From contig JAZLFM010000027.1 in NCBI GenBank assembly GCA_045615765.1, positions 1-64,000 on the forward strand: a stretch of 64,000 bases of DNA. Direction: 5' to 3'. Positions within the stretch are counted from its first letter, which is position 1. Each line of letters opens with the position of its first letter. The stretch is from UBA1715 sp045615765. GTDB lineage: Bacteria > Bacteroidota > Bacteroidia > Bacteroidales > UBA1715. Below the pieces are notes generated by a model. That model ran no database searches and was not told where the DNA came from. It saw only the letters and a list, made by a program, of their open reading frames with translations. Positions 6,898 through 15,642 of the stretch are shown piece after piece. The position numbers were made by a program, and so were the translations under genes.

Positions 6898-7470
6898 ATG
6901 AATCAAAAACGTTTTCTTATACAATTGTGCATGTTGCTTTTGTCGGTTTCGGCAATAGGTCAGGTGAATTTTTTTACCGATGATGCACAAGATTCGTTAG
7001 CTACAAATTTCTACCAACGTAATAAAAGATTTAGTGCATTGGTAGTGAGTAGTTTGCCTACTTTACAAACTGGTGCGACTGTTTTTATTCATAATAAGGA
7101 AAATCGCTCTTCGTATTATGTTTCTCTTAAATCAAACTTTAATAGACGGTATGTCGTAAACGGAGAAGAGTGTTATGGCGAAGGTGTTAGACAAAAGGAA
7201 TTGGCATATACGGCTTCTTCGTTAAATGTTGGTTTGGCTCGTGGATTTACCCGAAACTGGTTCATATTTGCAGGTTTTGGTATGTTGGTAAAACAGACTC
7301 ATTATTCAAATGTCATAGAAGATAATTATCGCTATCATATAAGCAATCAAGGTGTATGGCTTGATGTAGCAGCAGGAACTATGTATGTTGCTGACAATGG
7401 TTTGTCGCTTTTGGCGGGAATGAATTTGAATGACAGAAGTGTAACGATAGGTTTAGGATATACATGGTAA
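6898..7470 (+). CDS. Small secreted protein, probable outer-membrane beta-barrel
   Basis: A protein of 190 residues with a signal peptide (MNQKRFLIQLCMLLLSVSAIGQ, cut after about residue 21). I do not recognise a named family. After the signal, alternating hydrophobic/aromatic strands (for example RNWFIFAGFGMLV and the ending VTIGLGYTW) and a C-terminal aromatic residue are typical of small outer-membrane barrels. The start at 6898 is chosen because the upstream TTG lies in the promoter. Its stop overlaps the start of the following aminopeptidase gene by one base (TAATG), so the two are probably one operon. Confidence 0.6.
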   Translation: MNQKRFLIQLCMLLLSVSAIGQVNFFTDDAQDSLATNFYQRNKRFSALVVSSLPTLQTGATVFIHNKENRSSYYVSLKSNFNRRYVVNGEECYGEGVRQKELAYTASSLNVGLARGFTRNWFIFAGFGMLVKQTHYSNVIEDNYRYHISNQGVWLDVAAGTMYVADNGLSLLAGMNLNDRSVTIGLGYTW

Positions 7471-9233
7471 TGAAAAAATCTTTTTACATACTTTGTGTGT
7501 TTGTGCTTGGTTTTCTTAATAGCATAGGAAATCCATTGCCTCCACGTACAAAAATGTATCCGAAATTCACTCGTGCCGATAGTTTGCACGGCCGTTTGGA
7601 TTCTTTTCGTAGTTGCTATGATGTTCGTTTTTATGATATTGATGTTACCGTTCAGCCAGAGACGAAAAGTTTGGTCGGTAAGGTTTCAATGCTTGCTTCA
7701 TGTGAGAATGTTCAACAAACTGTAATTCAAATAGATTTGTCTTCATTGCTGACGATAGATGCTTTGTATGTTGATTCTATTTTGATTACAGATTACAAGC
7801 GTGAATATAATGCTGTTTTCTTCTCGTTGCCTCGAACGTATGCAGAAGGACAGGAATATACTATCACTTGTTCATATCATGGAAAACCGGCAGAGGCTGT
7901 TCGTCCGCCATGGGAAGCAGGTATGGTTTGGAAAACGTCGAAGTCGGGTAAGCCTTGGTGTGGTGTGACTTGCGAAACATTGGGAGCAAGTTGTTGGATT
8001 CCATGTAAAGACCATCTTTCTGATGAACCAGAGAATGGGATGAGAATGAAAATCACCGTTCCGAAAGGTCTTGTTGCAGTCTCTAACGGAATGTTGCAAG
8101 AACATATTGAAAATGAGGAGAATGATGTATGGGTTTGGCAAACGAATTATCCTATCAATAGTTACAATATGACCTTTTATGTAGGTGATTTTGTATCCTA
8201 TGAAGAAGAATATAATGGCGTAGAACGTTCGTTCCCTTTGATATATTGGGTGTTAAAAGATGATTTAGAAAAGTCGAAGAAATCATTTGCCCAAACGAAA
8301 GATGTGGTTGCTGCTTATGAGGAGTTTTTTGGACCATATCCTTGGTCGAAAGAATGCTTGAAGTTGGTTGAAAGTCCGTATGAAGGAATGGAACACCAAA
8401 CGGCAATAGCGTATGGTAATGGATTTAAGAATACTTTTGGTTTTGACTATATTATTGTACATGAAGTTGCTCATGAATGGTGGGGAAACACAGTTTCGGT
8501 AGATGATTATGCTGAAATTTTCATCCACGAAGGATTTGCAATGTATAGCGAGTTCTTATATGTAGAAAAAATGTTTGGTGAGGCAAAACGCGACCGATAT
8601 ATTCGGATATGGGCAAATACAATGAAGAATATTCGTCCTGTTGTTGGTCCACGCGATGTGAATTTCTGGGATTATCGTGATACCGATCCGTATGTGAAAG
8701 GGGCATTGACATTACATGGTTTGCGTAATCTTATAGATAACGACAGTCTGTTCTTTGATATTATTAAGTCATATAATATGACTCGCCGAAATGGTATTGT
8801 GACGGTGAAAGATTTTACTGGTTACGTGAACGAACGAACGGGGCAAGATTATTCGTGGTATTTTAATCAGTACTTATATAGCGAGAAAAAACCGGTCTTG
8901 CAGGTTAAGCCCGTTAAAAAGAATGAAAGGTGTCCGGATTTAGTCTATGTTGTTGAAAACGGTTCTCGTGAGTATTTTGTCAATCTTGTTAAGATGCGTT
9001 GGACAAATGTTGACGATAGTTTTCATTTACCTGTCTCGTTTTATGTACCAGATTCTTCATCTGTTCAAGTTTCGGGGATGGGGGATGTGGCAGGACTTGA
9101 TAGGGTTATTCCGGTAACTAGTGGAGTGTGTGTGGCTTTCTATTCCAATGAAGTGGATAAAGCATTTTATATAAATAATTCCACCGCATATTTTGATTTG
9201 GAGTTTGTTAAAAAATTTAAAAAGAAAAAATAA
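7470..9233 (+). CDS. M1-family metallo-aminopeptidase, exported
   Basis: A gluzincin of 587 residues. The zinc motif HEVAH is at residues 331-335 and the third ligand is E354 in HEGFAMYSEF, the exact HEXXH-18-E spacing. The upstream loop is GMEHQTAIAYGNGF, a variant of the exopeptidase GAMEN motif. The N-terminus MKKSFYILCVFVLGFLNSIG is a signal peptide, so it acts in the periplasm or outside. It lacks the long C-terminal helical domain of PepN and so belongs to the short M1 group common in Bacteroidota. ATG 7470 is favoured over ATG 7464 because it forms a TAATG junction with the previous stop and directly precedes the signal peptide. The same junction joins it to the aminotransferase downstream. 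Confidence 0.9.
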   Translation: MKKSFYILCVFVLGFLNSIGNPLPPRTKMYPKFTRADSLHGRLDSFRSCYDVRFYDIDVTVQPETKSLVGKVSMLASCENVQQTVIQIDLSSLLTIDALYVDSILITDYKREYNAVFFSLPRTYAEGQEYTITCSYHGKPAEAVRPPWEAGMVWKTSKSGKPWCGVTCETLGASCWIPCKDHLSDEPENGMRMKITVPKGLVAVSNGMLQEHIENEENDVWVWQTNYPINSYNMTFYVGDFVSYEEEYNGVERSFPLIYWVLKDDLEKSKKSFAQTKDVVAAYEEFFGPYPWSKECLKLVESPYEGMEHQTAIAYGNGFKNTFGFDYIIVHEVAHEWWGNTVSVDDYAEIFIHEGFAMYSEFLYVEKMFGEAKRDRYIRIWANTMKNIRPVVGPRDVNFWDYRDTDPYVKGALTLHGLRNLIDNDSLFFDIIKSYNMTRRNGIVTVKDFTGYVNERTGQDYSWYFNQYLYSEKKPVLQVKPVKKNERCPDLVYVVENGSREYFVNLVKMRWTNVDDSFHLPVSFYVPDSSSVQVSGMGDVAGLDRVIPVTSGVCVAFYSNEVDKAFYINNSTAYFDLEFVKKFKKKK

Positions 9234-10546
9234 TGAGTAATGCAGTGTTTCCTCGTGAGCTTGTTGATAGAATCATAGCTGCGAATGGAATAAAAGATGT
9301 TTCAAAAGCATCTATTCGTCAAGTTGTTAAAATCGTTAGAGATATAGAAGAAGAGACTGGTGTAGAGTTTGTTAAGATGGAAATGGGTGTGCCGGGTTTG
9401 GCACCAGCGCAAGTAGGTGTAGAAGCTGAAATAGAAGCTTTGAAAAATGGTTGTGCGTCTATATATCCTCCAATCGAAGGGCTTCCAGAATTGAAGAAAG
9501 AAATGTCTCGTTTTGTGAAGAATTTCCTTGACATAACAGTTTCTCCAGAATCATGTATCCCGACAGTTGGTTCTATGCAGGCAAGTTTTGCAGCATTCCT
9601 TACGGCTGGTCGTAGAGATGTGAATAAAACAAAGACGTTGTTTATAGATCCGGGTTTCCCTGTTCAAAAACAGCAATTGCGTATGATGGGATTGCCATTT
9701 GAAACATTTGATGTGTATAATTTTCGTGGCGAAGCGTTACGTGAGAAATTGGAATCGTATTGTTCTAAAGGTGATATAGCAACAATTGTGTATTCAAGTC
9801 CTAATAATCCTTCGTGGATTTGCTTTACCGACGAAGAGTTGAAAATTATAGCTGATGTTGTAAATAAATACGATATTGTTGTTGTTGAAGATTTAGCATA
9901 TTTCGCAATGGATTTCCGTAAAGATTACGGACAGCCAGGTGTAGCGCCATTCCAACCAACAATTGCAAAATACACAGATAACTATATACTATTGATTTCA
10001 GCATCGAAAGCGTTTAGTTATGCAGGACAGCGTATAGCTTCTTTGGTTATCTCCGATGCGTTGTATGGTAAGAAATTCCCTGATTTGTTACGATTCTATG
10101 CACAAGAAGAATTGGGTCGTGCTATGATATATGGTGCCGTATATGCGTTGACTTCAGGAACAGCATTCTCAGCACAATATGCATTTGTGGCAATTCTAAA
10201 AGCAGCAAACGAAGGTAAGTATAATTTTAGAAACGATATTTTGGAATATGGAAATCGTGCCAAGCAAATGAAAGACATTTTTGTAAAAAATGGTTTCGAA
10301 ATTGTGTACGATTATGATATGGAACAACCAGTAGGTGATGGTTTCTATTTTACCATAGGCTATCCAGGTATGACAGGAGGTGAGTTGTTGGCAGAATTGT
10401 TATACTATGGAATTAGTGCTATTACTTTGGATATAACAGGAAGTGATAGACAAGGTTTGCGTGCCTGCACATCACAAATGTCTCAGCATAAGATAGATTT
10501 GTTGCAAGATAGAGCGAGATTATTTAATGAGAATCATAAGAAATAA
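9233..10546 (+). CDS. Class I/II PLP-dependent aminotransferase
   Basis: This fold-type I PLP enzyme has 437 residues. The PLP lysine is K259 in ISASKAFSYAGQR, and the substrate/cofactor segment SSPNNPSW is visible near residues 188-195. It starts within the stop codon of the M1 peptidase gene. The N-terminal 45 residues are a longer than usual helical extension. It is clearly different from the aspartate aminotransferase at 12509 and the enzyme at 46369, so the window encodes three paralogous families. The substrate cannot be told from sequence; an aromatic or aspartate-type amino acid is possible. Confidence 0.85.
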   Translation: MSNAVFPRELVDRIIAANGIKDVSKASIRQVVKIVRDIEEETGVEFVKMEMGVPGLAPAQVGVEAEIEALKNGCASIYPPIEGLPELKKEMSRFVKNFLDITVSPESCIPTVGSMQASFAAFLTAGRRDVNKTKTLFIDPGFPVQKQQLRMMGLPFETFDVYNFRGEALREKLESYCSKGDIATIVYSSPNNPSWICFTDEELKIIADVVNKYDIVVVEDLAYFAMDFRKDYGQPGVAPFQPTIAKYTDNYILLISASKAFSYAGQRIASLVISDALYGKKFPDLLRFYAQEELGRAMIYGAVYALTSGTAFSAQYAFVAILKAANEGKYNFRNDILEYGNRAKQMKDIFVKNGFEIVYDYDMEQPVGDGFYFTIGYPGMTGGELLAELLYYGISAITLDITGSDRQGLRACTSQMSQHKIDLLQDRARLFNENHKK

Positions 10547-10592
10547 TTTGACGATTTTTCTTGAAACTATATCTTAGACAAAATAAAAACAG

Positions 10593-10600
10593 TATTTTTG
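10593..10600 (+). promoter_or_regulatory. -7 promoter element TATTTTTG
   Basis: Matches TAnnTTTG, 20 bp upstream of the ATG at 10621. Confidence 0.6.
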
Positions 10601-10620
10601 TACAATAAAAATAAACAATT

Positions 10621-10887
10621 ATGGCAAATAAAAGACAATTTAAGAAAGATGTAGACTGTGTTTTCGATACAGTTATTGAAGAATGTGTATTTACAGCAGA
10701 TTTCTTTCCAGAAAAAACAGAATTAGTTGAAAATTTGATCAACGAAGCTCTTACATTATATAATGACACTCGTTTTGCATACAAAATGGATGCAAATATG
10801 TCAAGTAAAGCATTCTATAATGGTTTGTTGACAAATTATATTGCTAAAATGAATGAAATTTTAGTGAAATTAAACGAATCTAAATAG
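10621..10887 (+). CDS. Conserved small protein of unknown function (88 aa)
   Basis: An 88-residue cytosolic, acidic, mostly helical protein starting MANKRQFKKDVDCVFDTVI. It has no signal peptide, membrane segment or recognisable motif. Short helical proteins starting MANK(R/K)xFKKD are widespread in Bacteroidales, which suggests a conserved but uncharacterised family. It has its own promoter at 10593 and a strong terminator at 10910-10941, so it forms a single-gene transcript. Confidence 0.75.
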   Translation: MANKRQFKKDVDCVFDTVIEECVFTADFFPEKTELVENLINEALTLYNDTRFAYKMDANMSSKAFYNGLLTNYIAKMNEILVKLNESK

Positions 10888-10909
10888 TCGTTGCTTTTTA
10901 GAAAACTAG

Positions 10910-10941
10910 AATCCAACTCTCTAAAGGGTTGGATTTTTTTT
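10910..10941 (+). terminator. Rho-independent terminator after the 88-aa gene
   Basis: AATCCAAC and GTTGGATT form an 8-bp stem (10910-10917 with 10928-10935), followed by a T-run. It shows that the in-frame TTG at 10929 is not the folC start. Confidence 0.85.
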
Positions 10942-10952
10942 ACCATTATTGT

Positions 10953-12251
10953 ATGAAATATTCCGATCTTCTACAATATTTATATGTACAATATCCATGT
11001 TTTCAACATGTAGGTAAGAGTGCGTATGTGCCTTCTTTACAGAATATAATAGATTTATTAGCCGTTTTAGGGAATCCGCATAAATCTATTCGTTGTGTGC
11101 ATGTTGCGGGAACTAATGGAAAAGGTTCTACTTCACATTTTATCGCTTCTATTTTGCAAGAGTCTGGATATAAGGTCGGATTGTACACATCTCCACATAT
11201 TGTAGATTTTCGAGAACGGATACGAGTTGATGGCAAAACAATAACTGCTCAATTTTTGTCTGCAACAATTGCAAAGTATGGTGAGCAATTTGAAAAAATA
11301 AAACCTTCTTTGTTTGAAGTGACTACAGCCTTGGCTTTTGCATATTTTAAATACAAGAAAGTTGATGTTGCAGTGATGGAAACCGGTTTGGGAGGTAGAT
11401 TAGATGCAACGAATGTAATAACTCCATTGGTGTCTGTAATAACGAATATAGGTTTTGATCATACTCAAATATTAGGTGATACGCTTGCGAAAATAGCACG
11501 AGAAAAAGCAGGTATAATAAAACCAAATATTCCTGTGGTGATTGGAGAATATCAGGATGAAACTGCGCCAGTGTTTGAGCAAGTTGCAAAAGAAAATAAT
11601 TCAAAGATTATTATCGCGTCGAAGCGCTATCGTATAGATGCTGTAGATGATAATTCTTTAAGTTCGTTTACCATACAAGATGAGGATGGAGATAGTTTGA
11701 AGTTACAGAGTGGTTTACATGGCTTGTATCAACAAAAAAATGTTGTTACTGTGTATGCGGCAATTCAAGAATTGAAATCGCAGTTGAAAATTACCAAAGC
11801 TGCTATACAAAGAGGGTATAAAAATGTATTGGTGAATACCAAATTAATAGGTCGTTGGCAGATAGTAGATACAAAACCATTGACAATTTGTGATACCGGT
11901 CATAATTATGATGGACTTTCCTATACAATGAATCAATTGCAATCATTAGGAAAAAAGGATGTACGAATAGTGTGGGGGATGGTAAGTGATAAAGATATAT
12001 CTTCTATAATTACGCTACTTCCAAATGATGCAACATATTATATAAGTACGCCAAATATAGAAAGAGCGATGCCTATAGAAACATTGGAGAAATTTTTTGC
12101 AGGAAAAAATTATAAAATTTATAAAAATATTCAGACTGCGTATTTGAATGCAAAACGCTGTATATCAAAAGATTCTGTTTTATATGTTGGTGGAAGTTCG
12201 TATGTGGTAGCAGAATTTTTTGAAAAAAATCACAAAAACATTTGGAGGTAA
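10953..12251 (+). CDS. folC: Bifunctional folylpolyglutamate synthase / dihydrofolate synthase
   Basis: A 432-residue Mur-ligase-family enzyme that adds glutamate to dihydropteroate and to folates using ATP. The P-loop HVAGTNGKGST lies at residues 50-60. The family segments TSPHIVDFRERIRV, METGLGGRLDATN and NIGFDHTQILG follow, and the C-terminal Mur ligase domain contains ICDTGHNYDGL. The start is set at ATG 10953 because the upstream in-frame TTG lies in a terminator. It is monocistronic; the promoter for the downstream tRNA overlaps its last codons. Confidence 0.93.
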   Translation: MKYSDLLQYLYVQYPCFQHVGKSAYVPSLQNIIDLLAVLGNPHKSIRCVHVAGTNGKGSTSHFIASILQESGYKVGLYTSPHIVDFRERIRVDGKTITAQFLSATIAKYGEQFEKIKPSLFEVTTALAFAYFKYKKVDVAVMETGLGGRLDATNVITPLVSVITNIGFDHTQILGDTLAKIAREKAGIIKPNIPVVIGEYQDETAPVFEQVAKENNSKIIIASKRYRIDAVDDNSLSSFTIQDEDGDSLKLQSGLHGLYQQKNVVTVYAAIQELKSQLKITKAAIQRGYKNVLVNTKLIGRWQIVDTKPLTICDTGHNYDGLSYTMNQLQSLGKKDVRIVWGMVSDKDISSIITLLPNDATYYISTPNIERAMPIETLEKFFAGKNYKIYKNIQTAYLNAKRCISKDSVLYVGGSSYVVAEFFEKNHKNIWR

Positions 12252-12263
12252 TTAAAAAATGCC

Positions 12264-12271
12264 TATCTTTG
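12264..12271 (+). promoter_or_regulatory. Promoter of tRNA-Val
   Basis: TATCTTTG matches the -7 element. A TTTG at 12241-12244, 19 nt upstream, matches the -33 element, which makes this the best-spaced promoter in the window. Confidence 0.75.
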
Positions 12272-12311
12272 CACTGCATTTGAGAAACAAAGATACCAAA
12301 TGTAATCAAAA

Positions 12312-12386
12312 GGGCGCTTAGCTCAGCTGGTTCAGAGCATCTGGTTTACACCCAGAGGGTCAGGGGTTCGAATCCCTTAGCGCCCA
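12312..12386 (+). tRNA. tRNA-Val (anticodon TAC)
   Basis: The cloverleaf is complete. The acceptor arms GGGCGCT and AGCGCCC pair perfectly, the anticodon stem TCTGG/CCAGA surrounds the loop TTTACAC with anticodon TAC, and the T-arm contains GGTTCGAATC. The discriminator is A and the CCA end is not encoded. Confidence 0.97.
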
Positions 12387-12392
12387 CTTAAG

Positions 12393-12428
12393 AGAGGAAA
12401 TTTCAAACGAGATTTCCTCTTTTTTTTT
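12393..12428 (+). terminator. Terminator of tRNA-Val
   Basis: AGAGGAAAT and ATTTCCTCT form a 9-bp stem around a 10-nt loop, followed by nine or more T. Confidence 0.9.
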
Positions 12429-12475
12429 ATTGAAAAAATCTATGCCATATAGTAAGCACGAATGAAAATTTATTC

Positions 12476-12483
12476 TACATTTG
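12476..12483 (+). promoter_or_regulatory. -7 promoter element TACATTTG
   Basis: Matches TAnnTTTG and lies 25 bp upstream of the ATG at 12509. Confidence 0.6.
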
Positions 12484-12508
12484 TGCCGCAAAAAAATTAC
12501 GCTATAGA

Positions 12509-13705
12509 ATGGAACAAATTTCAAAAAGACTTGCCGCTCTTGCTGCTTCGCAAACATTAGCGATGTCGCAAAAGAGTAGCGAACTTAAGGCTGCAGGGAA
12601 AGATGTTATTAACTTAAGTGTGGGTGAACCAGATTTCTTTGCTCCTGACTATGTAAAAGAAGCTGCGAAAAAAGCTATTGACGAAAATTTCTCTTTTTAT
12701 TCTCCTGTTGGCGGATATAAAGATTTATTGGAAGCAATTTGCGCTAAATTTAAAAATGAAAACAATTTGACATTTACTCCAAGTCAAATCGTTGTTTCGG
12801 CTGGTGCAAAACATGCTCTTTCAAATGTTTTCTTGAGTCTTTTAAATCCAGGTGATGAAGTTTTGATTCCTACACCATATTGGGTAAGTTATCCAGAAAT
12901 GGTTAAGTTGGCTGATGCAAAACCTATTTTCATTCCAACTAATATTGAAGCTGGATTTAAAGTTACACCAGAACAAGTAGAAAAAATGATTACATCTAAA
13001 ACAAAGATGTTTGTACTTTGTTCTCCTTCAAATCCTAGTGGTGCTGTATATACAAAGAAAGAATTGGAAGATTTAGCTGCTGTTTTTGCTAAGAATCCAC
13101 AAATCTTTGTCGTTGCAGATGAAATCTATGAACATATAAATTATACAGGCGAACATAATTCTATTGCACAATTCCCAAAAATTAAAGACCAAGTTATCAT
13201 TATCAATGGTGTGTCTAAGGCTTATGCTATGACAGGTTGGAGAATTGGTTATATTGCTGCTCCTGAATGGATCGCAAAAGCTTGTATTAAATTGCAAGGT
13301 CAAGTAACTTCTGGTGTTTGTTCTGTAGCACAAAAAGCTGCAGTTGCTGCATTAAATGGTGGATTGGAATATCCATTACAAATGACAGCTGCTTACAAAC
13401 GTCGCCGTGATTTATTTATTTCGGAACTTTCTAAAATAGAAGGCATGAATGCCTATGTTCCAGATGGTGCATTTTATGTATTCGCAGAAGTGTCACATTT
13501 CTTAGGTATGACTGCTCCTAATGGTACTGTTATAAAGAAATCGAGCGATTTAGCAATGTACTTGTTGACAGAAGGACTTGTTGCTGCTGTTTCGGGTGAA
13601 GGTTTTGGTAATCCAGAATGTATTCGCTTCTCATTCGCTACTTCAGATGAATTGTTACAAGCTGCAGCGGAAAGAATTCAAAAAGCATTAGGAAATTTAA
13701 AATAA
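12509..13705 (+). CDS. Aspartate aminotransferase (class I, AspB-like)
   Basis: At 398 residues it has the normal length for class Ib aspartate aminotransferases, which interconvert aspartate and oxaloacetate with PLP. Signatures are LSVGEPDF (about 37-44), YSPVGGYKDL, CSPSNPSGAVY, ADEIYEH and the PLP lysine K237 in NGVSKAYAMTGWRIGY. The C-terminal arginine for the substrate carboxylate is in CIRFSFATS. It is cytosolic, with its own promoter (12476) and terminator (13727-13763). Prephenate transamination is possible as a second activity of this group. Confidence 0.93.
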   Translation: MEQISKRLAALAASQTLAMSQKSSELKAAGKDVINLSVGEPDFFAPDYVKEAAKKAIDENFSFYSPVGGYKDLLEAICAKFKNENNLTFTPSQIVVSAGAKHALSNVFLSLLNPGDEVLIPTPYWVSYPEMVKLADAKPIFIPTNIEAGFKVTPEQVEKMITSKTKMFVLCSPSNPSGAVYTKKELEDLAAVFAKNPQIFVVADEIYEHINYTGEHNSIAQFPKIKDQVIIINGVSKAYAMTGWRIGYIAAPEWIAKACIKLQGQVTSGVCSVAQKAAVAALNGGLEYPLQMTAAYKRRRDLFISELSKIEGMNAYVPDGAFYVFAEVSHFLGMTAPNGTVIKKSSDLAMYLLTEGLVAAVSGEGFGNPECIRFSFATSDELLQAAAERIQKALGNLK

Positions 13706-13726
13706 TAGTTGTTGCTATTTTTTGAG

Positions 13727-13763
13727 AGGTGTCTAAAAGTTTATAATTTTAGACACCTTTTTT
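13727..13763 (+). terminator. Terminator of the aspartate aminotransferase gene
   Basis: AGGTGTCTAAAA and TTTTAGACACCT form a perfect 12-bp stem (13727-13738 with 13747-13758), followed by T. It ends 5 bp before the asnB start. Confidence 0.95.
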
Positions 13764-13767
13764 ATTT

Positions 13768-15642
13768 ATGTGTGGAATAAGTGGCATATTTTCTTTTTCG
13801 GATTCGGCAGAGCAATATATAAGCTTTGTTGAAAAATCTATTGCTACATTACGAAAGAGAGGACCGGAAGTTCAATCTGTACAATGTAAAGGTAAAGCTG
13901 TGCTTGGTCATGCACGATTGGCGATTCTTGATACTTCTGCTGCTGGAAATCAACCATTTACCGATAGGACTGGACGATTTACTATTGTGTATAATGGTGA
14001 ATTTTACAATTATCGTGATTTTTACCCGGAATTACAGGCTGATGGAATAACTTGTACATCTTCGACTGATACGGAAGTATTGTTGTATTTGTATTGCAAA
14101 TATGGTAAGGATTGCGTGCAGAAAATAAATGGCTTTTTTGCTTTCGCAATTTATGATTCTCTAGAAGGAACCTTGTTCATCGCACGCGATAGAATGGGGA
14201 TTAAGCCGTTGTATTATATTCGAACAGATTCATTTCTCGGTTTTTCTTCGGAATTAAAAGGTGTATTAGAATTTCCTTTTGAACGCACATTAAATAAAAA
14301 TGCATTGTTTGCATATCTGCAGTTAATGTATGTTCCTGCTCCAATGACTATGGTGCAGCAGGTTGTAAAGTTGTTGCCAGGTTGTTCTTTGTATATAACT
14401 AAAAATGATGTAAAAGAAGAACGTTATTTTTCTTTAGAGCAACAAGAAACAAATCATAGTTCTTTATCGTATGAAGAGGCGCAACGAGAATTGGTTAATC
14501 AATTAACAGAATCGGTACAAAAGCGTTTGATTTCTGATGTACCATTGGGAACATTTTTAAGTGGCGGAATAGATTCTTCGGTTGTTAGTACAATTGCGAG
14601 TCGTTATGTGGATAATCTTCAGACTTTTTCTATCGGATTTAAAGATAATCCTTATATAGATGAAACCAAATATGCTAGACTTGTAGCAAAAAATATTCAT
14701 TCGCAACATACAGAAATACAGATTGATAATCAAACTTTGGAAGAGAGTGTATATGATATTCTGAATTCCATAGATGAGCCATTTGCAGATTCTTCAGCTA
14801 TTGCTGTTCACGTTCTTTGTGGTAAGGTGAAACCGTATGTTACAGTTGCTTTATCTGGCGATGGCGCTGATGAATTGTTTGCAGGATATCATAAACATAT
14901 GGCGCACTATAAATTGTTGAAAAATAGTTGGTTAAACAGTCTTCTGTCTAAATTTTATCCTGTTTTTAATCGATTACCACAATCTCGTTCAAATGCTGTT
15001 TTCAATACTTTTAGAAAAATTGCTAAATATACAGAAGTAGCCGGGATGAATCCTGCAGATGTGTATTGGAGGTTATGTTGTTTTGCATCGGAAGAACAAG
15101 TTCTTGCAGAATTGAATGATAAAAATGTAAGCATAGAAGACATTTGTTCTAGATATTCTATACAGAATAATGGGGTGGACTTGAATGCTGTTTTGCTTGC
15201 GGATCAGAACTTAGTGTTGGCAAACGATATGCTGACAAAAGTTGATCGAATGTCTATGGAAAATAGTTTGGAAGTTCGTACGCCATTTTTAGATCATAAT
15301 TTAGTGACATTTGTCAATACATTGCCAGTTGAATATAAAATCAATGGTTCTATGAAAAAGCGGATTTTGCAGGATGCGTTTCGAAAAGATTTACCTGCAG
15401 AATTATATAATCGTTCGAAAAAAGGATTTGAAGTTCCATTACAAATGTGGTGCAAAGAAGCATTTCTGGATTTGGAAAGTCAATTATTATCAGTGTCTTT
15501 TTTGAAAGAACAAAATATATTCGATTCTGATGCGATTACTTCTGTTGTAAATGAATCAAAGTCGTATTCGCAGTCGTATGCTCCTATGCAAGTTTGGGCT
15601 TTGTTAGTTTTCCAAAGTTGGTGGAAACGTTACTTTGTTTGA
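13768..15642 (+). CDS. asnB: Asparagine synthase (glutamine-hydrolysing)
   Basis: The protein has 624 residues. The catalytic Cys2 of the class II glutaminase domain is intact (MCGISGIFSF), with ARLAILD and YNGEFYN in the same domain. The C-terminal synthetase domain has the pyrophosphate loop SGGIDSS near residues 265-271 and ALSGDGADELFAGY. It makes asparagine from aspartate, ATP and glutamine. This longer AsnB type is often found with polysaccharide genes, where it can amidate sugar or peptide carboxyls, and here its 3' end overlaps a convergent glycosyltransferase by 13 bp. No clear promoter is seen in the 5 bp after the preceding terminator, so transcription may start inside or read through that region. 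Confidence 0.92.
   Translation: MCGISGIFSFSDSAEQYISFVEKSIATLRKRGPEVQSVQCKGKAVLGHARLAILDTSAAGNQPFTDRTGRFTIVYNGEFYNYRDFYPELQADGITCTSSTDTEVLLYLYCKYGKDCVQKINGFFAFAIYDSLEGTLFIARDRMGIKPLYYIRTDSFLGFSSELKGVLEFPFERTLNKNALFAYLQLMYVPAPMTMVQQVVKLLPGCSLYITKNDVKEERYFSLEQQETNHSSLSYEEAQRELVNQLTESVQKRLISDVPLGTFLSGGIDSSVVSTIASRYVDNLQTFSIGFKDNPYIDETKYARLVAKNIHSQHTEIQIDNQTLEESVYDILNSIDEPFADSSAIAVHVLCGKVKPYVTVALSGDGADELFAGYHKHMAHYKLLKNSWLNSLLSKFYPVFNRLPQSRSNAVFNTFRKIAKYTEVAGMNPADVYWRLCCFASEEQVLAELNDKNVSIEDICSRYSIQNNGVDLNAVLLADQNLVLANDMLTKVDRMSMENSLEVRTPFLDHNLVTFVNTLPVEYKINGSMKKRILQDAFRKDLPAELYNRSKKGFEVPLQMWCKEAFLDLESQLLSVSFLKEQNIFDSDAITSVVNESKSYSQSYAPMQVWALLVFQSWWKRYFV

Noticed and set aside
12312..12386. tRNA-Val as an integration site of a genomic island
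   Set aside because: The tRNA has its own promoter and terminator and ordinary housekeeping genes on both sides; no repeat of its 3' end was seen nearby.
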